DNA from: Facklamia sp964471435
Lineage (GTDB): Bacteria > Bacillota > Bacilli > Lactobacillales > Aerococcaceae
Length of the DNA: 30,055 nt
Assembly (NCBI GenBank): GCA_964471435.1
Contig: CAYYGA010000016.1
Span: 1-30,055 of the forward strand
Direction of reading: 5' to 3'
Shown: one piece after another, positions 7,221 through 14,288 of the stretch
Position numbering within the stretch: the stretch's first letter is position 1
How the letters are laid out: every line of letters begins with the position of its first letter
Position numbers and translations under genes: made by a program
Notes under the pieces: model-generated
Seen by the model: the letters and a program-made list of their open reading frames with translations, nothing else
Database searches by the model: none
What the model was told of the DNA's origin: nothing

Positions 7221-8729
7221 TTGAAATTTGAAGATTTAAAATTAAGTAAAGAATTATTAGACTCATTAAATGAGTTAGGTTTTGAGGAACCTACTCCCAT
7301 ACAACAACAAGCTGTTCCACTGGCATTAGAAGGCCGTGATTTAATTGGGCAGGCACAAACTGGTACAGGTAAAACTGCAGCCTTTGGTCTACCATTATTA
7401 AATAAATTGAACAGTAAACAAACTTCTATTCAAGCATTAGTAATTGCTCCAACCAGAGAATTAGCTATCCAGGTTCAAGAAGAAATCTTCCGTATTGGTA
7501 AAGGACAAAGAGCTAAAACTTATGTAGTTTACGGCGGTTCACCCATTGGAAAACAAATTGAACGGATTAAAAGAAATCAGCCTCAAGTTATTGTAGGTAC
7601 ACCTGGTCGACTATTAGATTTAATTAAGCGTGGAGTGCTTAAACTTAACAACGTTGAAACGCTCGTATTAGATGAAGCAGATGAAATGTTAAATATGGGC
7701 TTTATTGATGATATTAAAGATATCGTCTCCTCTACTCCAAGCTCGAGACAAACCTTATTATTTTCAGCGACAATGCCCCGCGCAATCAGAGAATTAGCGG
7801 ATCAATTTTTAAAAAATCCTGCACATGTCAAAATAGAAGCAACTCAAATGACAGCCGATTTAATCGAGCAGTACTTTACAAAGTGTCGTGATTTTGAAAA
7901 GTTTGATTTACTGACACGTTTTCTTGATGTACAAATGCCAACCCAAGCTATTATTTTCTGTCGTACAAAGAAAAGAGTAGACGAAGTCGGCCGTGGACTA
8001 AACCTACGGGGTTTCAGTGCAGAAGTTATTCATGGAGATATTACCCAGCAAAAGAGAACTTCTGTTATCAATTCATTCCGTAAAGGTGAAGTTGAATTAT
8101 TAGTAGCAACTGACGTTGCTGCTCGTGGACTGGATATTTCAGGTGTAACTCATGTTTATAACTATGATATTACACAAGATCCAGAATCTTATGTTCACCG
8201 CATTGGCCGTACAGGACGTGCAGGAAATGAAGGAATGTCTTTAACCTTTGTCATTCCAAATGAAATGGGTTATTTACGTACCATTGAAAAATTAATCGGT
8301 AAAGAAATGCTGCCATTAAAACCACCTTCAGAAAAAGAAGCTCAAGAAGGTCAAATACAGCAACTGATTGACCAGATTAATGACCAGCTGGAAACAGACG
8401 ATTTAGCTAACTTCCGTAATACTGCTAAAGTTTTATTAGATCATTATGAAGCAAATGATCTGGTTTCCGCTTTATTAAGCGAAATTATTGTAGAGCATTC
8501 TACTGTTGAAGTTCAGATTTCTCCTCAAAAACCTTTACCCAATACCTCACGCGGTGGAAATCGTGGAAATAAATCCCGAGGTAACCGCAAAGGAAAAGGC
8601 CGTCAAGGGCGCTACCAAAAAGAAGGTAAATCAAATTATTCAGGTAAAAAGAATAATCAAAGAGGAAAATCAGGCGGATCACGAAAAAAAGTTAATAAGA
8701 ATTATCAAATAAAGCGTAATGAGCACTAA
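7221..8729 (+). CDS. cshA: DEAD-box ATP-dependent RNA helicase
   Basis: CshA unwinds RNA duplexes in mRNA decay and ribosome assembly, especially in the cold. Helicase motifs occur in order: the Q motif GFEEPTPIQ, GQAQTGTGKTAAFGLP (I), PTRELAIQ (Ia), TPGRLLDL (Ib), VLDEADEML (II), FSATMP (III), IIFCRTKKRVDE (IV), ATDVAARGLDI (V) and HRIGRTGRAG (VI). A basic Gly/Arg/Lys-rich tail of about 60 residues binds RNA non-specifically. An ATG at 7191 would add ten residues, mostly basic, but has no ribosome binding site. TTG 7221 has AAGGA at 8 bases and gives an N-terminus (KFEDLKLSKELL) matching the family, so I chose it (502 residues). It is placed between murF and acpS as in enterococci. Confidence 0.93.
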   Translation: MKFEDLKLSKELLDSLNELGFEEPTPIQQQAVPLALEGRDLIGQAQTGTGKTAAFGLPLLNKLNSKQTSIQALVIAPTRELAIQVQEEIFRIGKGQRAKTYVVYGGSPIGKQIERIKRNQPQVIVGTPGRLLDLIKRGVLKLNNVETLVLDEADEMLNMGFIDDIKDIVSSTPSSRQTLLFSATMPRAIRELADQFLKNPAHVKIEATQMTADLIEQYFTKCRDFEKFDLLTRFLDVQMPTQAIIFCRTKKRVDEVGRGLNLRGFSAEVIHGDITQQKRTSVINSFRKGEVELLVATDVAARGLDISGVTHVYNYDITQDPESYVHRIGRTGRAGNEGMSLTFVIPNEMGYLRTIEKLIGKEMLPLKPPSEKEAQEGQIQQLIDQINDQLETDDLANFRNTAKVLLDHYEANDLVSALLSEIIVEHSTVEVQISPQKPLPNTSRGGNRGNKSRGNRKGKGRQGRYQKEGKSNYSGKKNNQRGKSGGSRKKVNKNYQIKRNEH

Positions 8730-8746
8730 GATTTAGGAGTAAAACT

Positions 8747-9145
8747 ATGGAAATCGGCACCGACATCATTGAAATAAAGCGAATCAAAGAAGCTGCTGAC
8801 CGGCATAAAAAATTTCCAGCTAGAATTTTAACTGAAAAAGAGTTATCTCTTTATAATAGTTATCCAGCAAAAAGGCAGGCCACTTATTTGGCCGGCCGTT
8901 TTGCTGCTAAAGAAGCTTATGTCAAAGCCTTAGGCACTGGTATCGGCAGGATAACATTTACAGATATCGAAATTTTGCCTGATGAAAAAGGGAAGCCTTC
9001 TTTTACAAAAGGACCGATCATCCAACAGGCTAAAGTTTCAATTAGTCACAGTCATGAAAATGCCATTGCCATGGTGATAATAGAACTGACAGAACCCGAG
9101 ATTAATGAGTTCTGTCAGGTTTTTATTGAGAATAAACATGTTTAG
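8747..9145 (+). CDS. acpS: Holo-[acyl-carrier-protein] synthase
   Basis: AcpS transfers the 4'-phosphopantetheine arm from CoA to acyl carrier protein, activating fatty-acid synthesis. The 132-residue protein has the N-terminal IGTDIIEIKRI (metal-binding Asp), the central GRFAAKEAYVKALGTGIG with the conserved Glu, ITFTDIEILPDEKGKP, and VSISHSHENAIAMV. It is slightly longer than the usual 118-125 residues because of a C-terminal tail. The ATG follows TTAGGAG. It lies 17 bases after cshA and 20 bases before alr, so it is probably cotranscribed with both. Confidence 0.95.
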   Translation: MEIGTDIIEIKRIKEAADRHKKFPARILTEKELSLYNSYPAKRQATYLAGRFAAKEAYVKALGTGIGRITFTDIEILPDEKGKPSFTKGPIIQQAKVSISHSHENAIAMVIIELTEPEINEFCQVFIENKHV

Positions 9146-9165
9146 ATATAGATTTGAGGGAAATT

Positions 9166-10386
9166 ATGAGTTTTGCAAGTGAACATCGGCCGACACAGGC
9201 TGTAATAAATTTAGATGCTGTGAAGCATAATATTCAAACCTTTAAAAAGCCATTAACTCCAGATCAGGAGTTGTATGCAGTAGTGAAAGCAAATGCTTAC
9301 GGACATGGAGCAGTACCAGTTGCCAAGGCGGCTTTAGAAGCCGGTGTGACTGGTTTTTGTGTGGCTACTGTGGATGAAGCAATCGCCTTGCGGCAGGCCG
9401 GTTTAATTCAAGTCCCAATACTAGTCATGGGCTTAACAAGTCCTTATGGGATTGCAGAAATCCTACATTATAATCTAACCATTACAGTGAGCGATATTGA
9501 TTTTTTCCGGGAAGCATATCAACAATTGGAACAAAGTAATCAGCTTCAGCTGTTATCTTTATACAAGTTGAATGTTCACTTGAAATTAGATACCGGAATG
9601 TCCCGCATCGGAATTAATAATGAATCAGATTTAGAAGACTTTATCCAGGAGATGGATGAATTTCCCTGGGTGAATTGGGAAGGAGTCTATACTCACTTTT
9701 CAACCGCCGGAGGCGGGCCCGCTGACTACATTGAATACCAATGGAGCAGATGGGAAGCACTCTTAACTAAAATACCTCAATCAGTTGCCGTGCGACATTT
9801 CTCTAATACAGGAATGGTATTTAACTATGCTCATAAAAATCAATCCAAGATTGTCCGTTTAGGAATTGGAATGTATGGCATTCATCCTAAAGACTTACTG
9901 CGAAAAGAAGTGTTAACAGAAAATATAAAAGTAGCCTTTGATTTTACAACAGAAGAAATGGAAGAAATGGAAGACAAAGAAACAGGTCATGTACAACTGC
10001 AGCCTGCCCTCCAACTTCTTTCTGAAATTTCTTATGTCAAACAATTACCAAAGGGCACTAAAGTATCTTATGGTAACTCTTACACCTGCAGTGAAGATGA
10101 ATGGATAGCCACTATCCCTATTGGCTACGCAGATGGCTGGTTACGCCGGATGAACACTATTCCCGTTTTAGTAGAAGGACAGGCGTGTCCTGTTGTAGGT
10201 GTTATTAACATGGACCAGCTGATGATTAAACTTCCCCGGCATTACCCTGTTGGTACCGAAGTGACTCTAATAGGAAAAGATGGAAGCTTACACAATCACC
10301 CGTCCTTGATAGCTCGAAAGATTGACACCATTTCTTATGAAATTTTTACAGCCATCGGCGGGCGTGTGCCGCGTGTTTATATTTAG
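9166..10386 (+). CDS. alr: Alanine racemase
   Basis: Alr is a PLP enzyme that interconverts L- and D-alanine and feeds Ddl and teichoic-acid D-alanylation. The PLP lysine is Lys41 in AVVKANAYGHGA and the second catalytic residue is Tyr302 in KVSYGNSYTC. HLKLDTGMSRIG, HFSNTG, RLGIGMYGI, IPIGYADGW and GVINMDQLM are also present. The spacing between the two catalytic residues is about 35 more than in the Geobacillus enzyme (Lys39/Tyr265). The excess sits partly in an acidic stretch near residues 258-285 (TTEEMEEMEDKETG) and partly near 120-140. The ATG at 9166 is preferred, because the TTG at 9154 overlaps the GAGGG ribosome binding site. In many relatives a mazEF-type toxin pair follows alr; here it does not. 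Confidence 0.95.
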   Translation: MSFASEHRPTQAVINLDAVKHNIQTFKKPLTPDQELYAVVKANAYGHGAVPVAKAALEAGVTGFCVATVDEAIALRQAGLIQVPILVMGLTSPYGIAEILHYNLTITVSDIDFFREAYQQLEQSNQLQLLSLYKLNVHLKLDTGMSRIGINNESDLEDFIQEMDEFPWVNWEGVYTHFSTAGGGPADYIEYQWSRWEALLTKIPQSVAVRHFSNTGMVFNYAHKNQSKIVRLGIGMYGIHPKDLLRKEVLTENIKVAFDFTTEEMEEMEDKETGHVQLQPALQLLSEISYVKQLPKGTKVSYGNSYTCSEDEWIATIPIGYADGWLRRMNTIPVLVEGQACPVVGVINMDQLMIKLPRHYPVGTEVTLIGKDGSLHNHPSLIARKIDTISYEIFTAIGGRVPRVYI

Positions 10387-10406
10387 TCATTGAAAAGGAG
10401 AAGGTT

Positions 10407-11033
10407 ATGCTGAAAGTTAGTAGTTTACCTGTGGGTCGTATTCAAGAAAATACTTATGTAGTTTCAAATGAGGCAGGGCAAGCTTTGATATTTGATCCGG
10501 GGGCAGAAGCTGAGAAAATCATCGCCTGGATTGAAGAAAATAACTGGCAGCCTCTGGCTATACTCTTGACACATTGTCACTATGATCATATTGGAGCACT
10601 GGATCAACTAAGAGATTATTTTCATATTGAAAGTTATGTACATGAAATTGAGCAGGACTTTTTATCTGATTCTCAGCTCAATCTCTCGGCATTAACACCG
10701 CAGCCTTTTACCCAAAAGCCTGCTGAGAATGTTTGGTCTCCGGAAGAAAACCAACAGATTGAAAACTTTAATTTTAAAGTAATCCATACCCCGGGACACA
10801 GTCCCGGACACGTGATTTATCGCTTTGATAAAGATCAGTTTATTATATCCGGAGATTTAATTTTTCAAGGTTCCATCGGCCGGACGGATCTACCCATGGC
10901 TGATCACAGCCAGATAATGAACAGTATTGAGCGAGAAATAAAAACATTAGATCCAGCCTATAGATTATATCCAGGACATGGCAATCCAACTACTATCGCA
11001 GCCGAAACAGCTGGCAATCCATTTTTACAATAG
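10407..11033 (+). CDS. Metallo-beta-lactamase-fold hydrolase, YqgX/glyoxalase II-like
   Basis: This 208-residue cytosolic protein has the full metal-binding set: THCHYDHIG (HxHxDH), the HTPGHSPGHV histidine, SGDLIFQGSIGRTDL (bridging Asp) and the C-terminal YPGHGNPT. It belongs to the YqgX branch, whose members hydrolyse hydroxyacylglutathione-like or bacillithiol-linked thioesters in some species. The substrate here is unknown. The ATG follows AAAAGGAG. It lies 20 bases after alr and is closed by a strong terminator, so it is probably the last gene of the cshA-acpS-alr unit. Confidence 0.9.
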   Translation: MLKVSSLPVGRIQENTYVVSNEAGQALIFDPGAEAEKIIAWIEENNWQPLAILLTHCHYDHIGALDQLRDYFHIESYVHEIEQDFLSDSQLNLSALTPQPFTQKPAENVWSPEENQQIENFNFKVIHTPGHSPGHVIYRFDKDQFIISGDLIFQGSIGRTDLPMADHSQIMNSIEREIKTLDPAYRLYPGHGNPTTIAAETAGNPFLQ

Positions 11034-11038
11034 AAAGA

Positions 11039-11089
11039 AAAACACCCTTCATTTAAAGGGCTTAAATGCCTTTATGTGAAGGGTGTTTT
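11039..11089. terminator. Bidirectional terminator between convergent genes
   Basis: AAAACACCCTTCA at 11039-11051 pairs perfectly over 13 bases with the arm at 11077-11089. A second inner stem (TAAAGG/CCTTTA) extends the hairpin. A-rich and T-rich flanks allow termination in both directions, serving the plus-strand hydrolase gene and the minus-strand CBS gene. Confidence 0.9.
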
Positions 11090-11099
11090 CTCGCTGTAA

Positions 11100-11732
11100 T
11101 TATAATTGCCAGTATTCTACTGAATACTTACGTCTTTCCAGATCTTTCAGAAGTGTTTGGAAGGTTAACATATTCAAATCCTTGGGTAAAAGATACAAAA
11201 TAGCAGACCGATTATAATAATCTCCGCGGTCAATAGTCATCGCAGAGGTAATATCACTTCGCCGGTTAACTAAACGGGTAACTTTAGATAGTTGTCCGTG
11301 CTTTCCAATCGCTTCTACTCTAAGTGCATAGCCGGCTTCATTAATAGCCCAGGATTGTTTAAAGAAATCCTGCATGGTTTTATGTCTAACAACACCTAAA
11401 AATGAATTAGATAAATTTAATACAGCGATATAAGGCAGATCAGATATTGAAAAAAATAACTCATAAAGTGAATCAGTGTTACGCACTACTTTGGTAGTAT
11501 TCTTTAGAAAACGAGTAACAGAAATTTGGGTTAAATCACAATCCGGATGGTGAAATTTGTGATGGTAGATATGGTAACGATAGATATTGCCCCTAAAGAT
11601 TGTTTTGCTTCCGTCTAAAACCGGTGCACAACGGAGACCTTCTGCTTCAAGAATTTTTAAAGCATCATAGCACGAAAGAGTCTCAGGGAAAACAGTCATC
11701 ACATCTTTTGGAACCATTAGGGCTTCAATCAT
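11100..11732 (-). CDS. CBS-domain protein, probable c-di-AMP-binding protein of CbpA type
   Basis: This 210-residue cytosolic protein begins with a CBS pair: VMTVFPETLSCYDALKILEAEGLRCAPVLDG (about 11-42), then SVTRFLKNTTKVVRNTDSLYELFFSISDLPYIAVLN and FLGVVRHKTMQDFF (about 70-125). The C-terminal 80 residues (ALRVEAIGKHGQLSKVTRLVNRRSDITSAMTI) look like an ACT-type fold. This order and length match the CbpA group of Lactobacillales and Listeria, in which CBS proteins bind c-di-AMP. The assignment to CbpA is from memory of the family and is moderate. The ATG follows GAAGGAG at 7 bases. It is monocistronic. The ktrAB genes in the same window encode another known c-di-AMP target. Confidence 0.75.
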   Translation of the reverse strand: MIEALMVPKDVMTVFPETLSCYDALKILEAEGLRCAPVLDGSKTIFRGNIYRYHIYHHKFHHPDCDLTQISVTRFLKNTTKVVRNTDSLYELFFSISDLPYIAVLNLSNSFLGVVRHKTMQDFFKQSWAINEAGYALRVEAIGKHGQLSKVTRLVNRRSDITSAMTIDRGDYYNRSAILYLLPKDLNMLTFQTLLKDLERRKYSVEYWQL

Positions 11733-11781
11733 GTTAGAACTCCTTCAACGATATATAAAATAATTTGGATTTACGTTAGCT

Positions 11782-11810
11782 ATATTATCATATAATTAGA
11801 ATGTTAGCAA
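11782..11810 (-). promoter_or_regulatory. Promoter of the CBS-domain gene
   Basis: On the minus strand TTGCTA (11810-11805) and TAATAT (11787-11782) are 17 bases apart, with a TGA extension just before the -10. It is back-to-back with the promoter of the CorC-like gene. Confidence 0.5.
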
Positions 11811-11860
11811 TAACTTCTCATTTTTTTCTAATTATATGCTTCTTTTACAAAGGGAATGTC

Positions 11861-11889
11861 TTGCATTTTAGCTATTAATTACCTATTAT
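11861..11889 (+). promoter_or_regulatory. Promoter of the CorC-like gene
   Basis: TTGCAT at 11861-11866 and TATTAT at 11884-11889 are separated by 17 bases. A start near 11896 would leave a leader of about 50 bases. Confidence 0.65.
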
Positions 11890-11944
11890 TAAGAGTAGAA
11901 ATAATCCATCAAATTTAATTAATAAAGGAGAAACGATCTCGATT

Positions 11945-13354
11945 ATGGACTCCCCAGGGAATTCACTTTCTATACAGCTTTTAATTATATTTATATTAAC
12001 TTTAATCAATGCTTTTTTTGCAGCTGCAGAAATAGCATTTGTCTCAATTAACCAATCCAGAATGCGCAGCTTGGCCCAGGAAGACAATAATCCAAAAGCG
12101 CAAAGAGTACTGCGTTTAATAAAAGAAGCCGATGACTTTCTGGCTACTATTCAAGTAGCTATTACTTTAGCAGGCTTTCTTTCTTCTGCCTCTGCGGCAA
12201 CCAGTTTCGCAGAATATCTGGGTAGATGGCTGCCAAGTTTTCCTGGAGCAGGGACCGTCTCTATCTTCATCGTAACGATTATCTTATCTTATATAACTTT
12301 AGTGTTCGGTGAGCTCTATCCTAAACAACTAGCGCTGCAGATGCCCGATCAAGTAGCGATGGCGACTAGTAGAGTGGTTGAAGTCGTTCAAAAGGCCTTC
12401 AGACCTTTCGTTAAATTACTGTCATTTTCCACGGGTCTTTTGAAAAAGATTACACCGATTGACTTTTCTATTTCAGAAGACAAGTTTACCCGTGAAGAGA
12501 TGGTGGCTATTTTAAACCAAAGTCAAGCTGAAGGTACTATTGACCTTGAAGAATATAATATGCTTGAAGGAGTACTCTCCTTAGACTCTAAGCTGGCACG
12601 TGAGGTAATGGTTCCGCGGACAGATACTGAAATGATTGATATTGATGATGAATACGATGATATTCTATCTGAAATACTTGCAAGTCCCTATTCCCGCCTG
12701 CCTATTTATGAAGAAAGCAGAGATAATGTGATAGGGGTTCTACACGTTAAACAGCTTTTAAAAGCTGCTCGAAAATATGGATTTGATAATGTTGACTTCT
12801 TAAAAATTGCCAATGAGCCTCTCTTTGTTCCCTCAACTGCTTATATTGATGACTTGCTGGTTGAATTCCGCCGTGAAAAGACACATATGGCTATTTTAAG
12901 GGATGAATACGGAGGAGTAGAAGGTATTGTTACATTAGAAGATTTAATTGAAGAAATTGTTGGGGAAATCGATGATGAAACGGATATTTCTGCTTCACCT
13001 GTGCGTAAAATCGATGATGCCAATTACTATATAAATGGTGTGACAACACTTGAAAAATTTAATAACTATTTTGATGAATCCTTAGATTCAGAAGATGTTG
13101 AAACAATTGCAGGTCTGATGATTCAAGTGATGGGTTATGTCCCTGATAATGAGGAACGGATTTCTGTTCGTATGAATGATTATGTTTTAACTACCAGCAA
13201 TGTAGATAATGGTAGAATTAGAGGCATCCATGTGGTCCATGATCCTCATTATACGATAGAAGCCGAATACAGTCTGCATGATTTTGAAGATGAAAGCGAT
13301 CGTCGTGAGCATGATTTTGAATTAGAAGATGAAGAGCAGTCAAACAGCAATTAA
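11945..13354 (+). CDS. CNNM/CorC (hemolysin C-like) membrane transporter with CBS pair
   Basis: The 469-residue protein has an N-terminal CNNM (DUF21) domain with three to four membrane helices (about 8-30, 62-85, 95-125). A CBS pair follows: VMVPRTDTEMIDIDDEYDDILSEI and RLPIYEESRDNVIGVLHVKQLL, then AILRDEYGGVEGIVTLEDLIEEIVGEI. A CorC_HlyC domain (about 350-435) and an acidic tail complete it. Members export or handle Mg2+ or Co2+, or affect envelope stress; the old name hemolysin is misleading. The start is unusual: AAAGGAG ends 14 bases before the only ATG that fits, and no ATG, GTG or TTG lies in between in frame. It has its own promoter, divergent from the CBS-domain gene, and its own terminator. 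Confidence 0.92.
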   Translation: MDSPGNSLSIQLLIIFILTLINAFFAAAEIAFVSINQSRMRSLAQEDNNPKAQRVLRLIKEADDFLATIQVAITLAGFLSSASAATSFAEYLGRWLPSFPGAGTVSIFIVTIILSYITLVFGELYPKQLALQMPDQVAMATSRVVEVVQKAFRPFVKLLSFSTGLLKKITPIDFSISEDKFTREEMVAILNQSQAEGTIDLEEYNMLEGVLSLDSKLAREVMVPRTDTEMIDIDDEYDDILSEILASPYSRLPIYEESRDNVIGVLHVKQLLKAARKYGFDNVDFLKIANEPLFVPSTAYIDDLLVEFRREKTHMAILRDEYGGVEGIVTLEDLIEEIVGEIDDETDISASPVRKIDDANYYINGVTTLEKFNNYFDESLDSEDVETIAGLMIQVMGYVPDNEERISVRMNDYVLTTSNVDNGRIRGIHVVHDPHYTIEAEYSLHDFEDESDRREHDFELEDEEQSNSN

Positions 13355-13363
13355 ACTTGGATG

Positions 13364-13402
13364 AACGAGACAGAGTTAATGAAACTCTCTCGTTTATTTT
13401 TT
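13364..13402 (+). terminator. Terminator after the CorC-like gene
   Basis: AACGAGA (13364-13370) pairs with TCTCGTT (13388-13394), with inner GAGTT/AACTC, followed by a T-rich tail. Confidence 0.8.
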
Positions 13403-13434
13403 ATGTAAGATGAACAATTTAATAGGAGGAAATT

Positions 13435-14106
13435 ATGTTAAATGAAATGATGCACCGTCCCATTGTAATTCCTAAAATAGTTGAGTATATGCGAACCGCT
13501 CAGCAAGGGTTTCCTGGAGCATTAGGGGAGTTGGAAGAGTATGCCAATGAAAGAGGTATACCGGTTATTCCACATGAGACCGCTAAATTTATCGATTTTT
13601 TCTGCGCAACTATCCAGCCCGAAGACATCTTAGAAATAGGGACTGCCATTGGTTTTTCAGCCAGCTTAATGGCCCAGCATCTTGAAAGTGATGGGCACTT
13701 GACAACAATTGACCGGTATCCGGAAATGTATGAAAGAGCAAAAGAAAATTTCAAAAAACTAGGCTTGGAAGAACGGATTACAATGCTTGAAGGCGATGCT
13801 GCTGATATTTTACCAACTTTATCAGGGAGCTATGATTTAATATTTATGGACAGTGCTAAAGCAAAGTACATAGAATTTTTACCTTATTGTATGAAGTTGT
13901 TAAAATTAGGCGGTGTTTTAATTATTGATGATGTCTTTCAAGCAGGTACAGTGTTGGATGAAGAAGAGACGATTCCTAAGAGAGTAAGAAAAATCCATCG
14001 TAAATTAAATGAACTGCTGGATACTGTTTTAAAGGACACTAATAATCGGTCTTGCTTGGTTCCTTTAGGAGACGGATTATTGATGATACGGAAAGAAATG
14101 GAATAA
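13435..14106 (+). CDS. trmR: Class I SAM-dependent O-methyltransferase, TrmR-like
   Basis: The 223-residue protein belongs to methyltransferase family 3. It contains the SAM-binding ILEIGTAIGFSASLMAQHL (about 62-80), TTIDRYPEMYERA, MLEGDAADILP, YDLIFMDSAKAKYIEFLPY (metal-binding Asp) and GGVLIIDDVFQAG. B. subtilis TrmR (YrrM) methylates 5-hydroxyuridine at tRNA position 34 to 5-methoxyuridine, and sequence features fit that group. Small-molecule catechol methyltransferases are related, so the tRNA role is inferred. The ATG follows AGGAGG. No promoter is obvious in the 40-base gap behind the terminator, so some read-through from the CorC-like gene may be used. Confidence 0.82.
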   Translation: MLNEMMHRPIVIPKIVEYMRTAQQGFPGALGELEEYANERGIPVIPHETAKFIDFFCATIQPEDILEIGTAIGFSASLMAQHLESDGHLTTIDRYPEMYERAKENFKKLGLEERITMLEGDAADILPTLSGSYDLIFMDSAKAKYIEFLPYCMKLLKLGGVLIIDDVFQAGTVLDEEETIPKRVRKIHRKLNELLDTVLKDTNNRSCLVPLGDGLLMIRKEME

Positions 14107-14179
14107 AAGTCTAGACTATTGATGGTTATTTATGTAAGATGTCCATAGTAATTAATAGATAAGTAAAGACTTGTCATTT

Positions 14180-14196
14180 TGTTAACTAATTGTTAA
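14180..14196 (+). promoter_or_regulatory. WalR-type binding box upstream of the L,D-transpeptidase gene
   Basis: TGTTAA (14180-14185), CTAAT, TGTTAA (14191-14196) is an exact match to the WalR (YycF) consensus TGTWAH-N5-TGTWAH. A third TGTTAA stands at 14216-14221. Because GTTAAC is self-complementary, the site also forms a perfect 11-base inverted repeat (14176-14186 and 14192-14202), so another dimeric regulator is possible. A TATAGA at 14231-14236 may be the -10. The WalR genes themselves begin 1.8 kb downstream. Confidence 0.7.
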
Positions 14197-14288
14197 CAAA
14201 ATCTTCACATATGAATGTTAAACTATACAGTATAGAGATTTTTTATATTTTATGAGATAGAGTGAAGGAATAATAGGAGAGGTGAAGG

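Noticed and set aside
8500..8712. Small frames on both strands within the 3' end of cshA
   Set aside because: They are shadows of the basic repetitive tail of cshA and have no own initiation signals.
14176..14202. Inverted repeat as a terminator of trmR
   Set aside because: It is not followed by a T run, and its half-sites match the WalR consensus better; it is treated as a regulatory site, although a dual role is not excluded.
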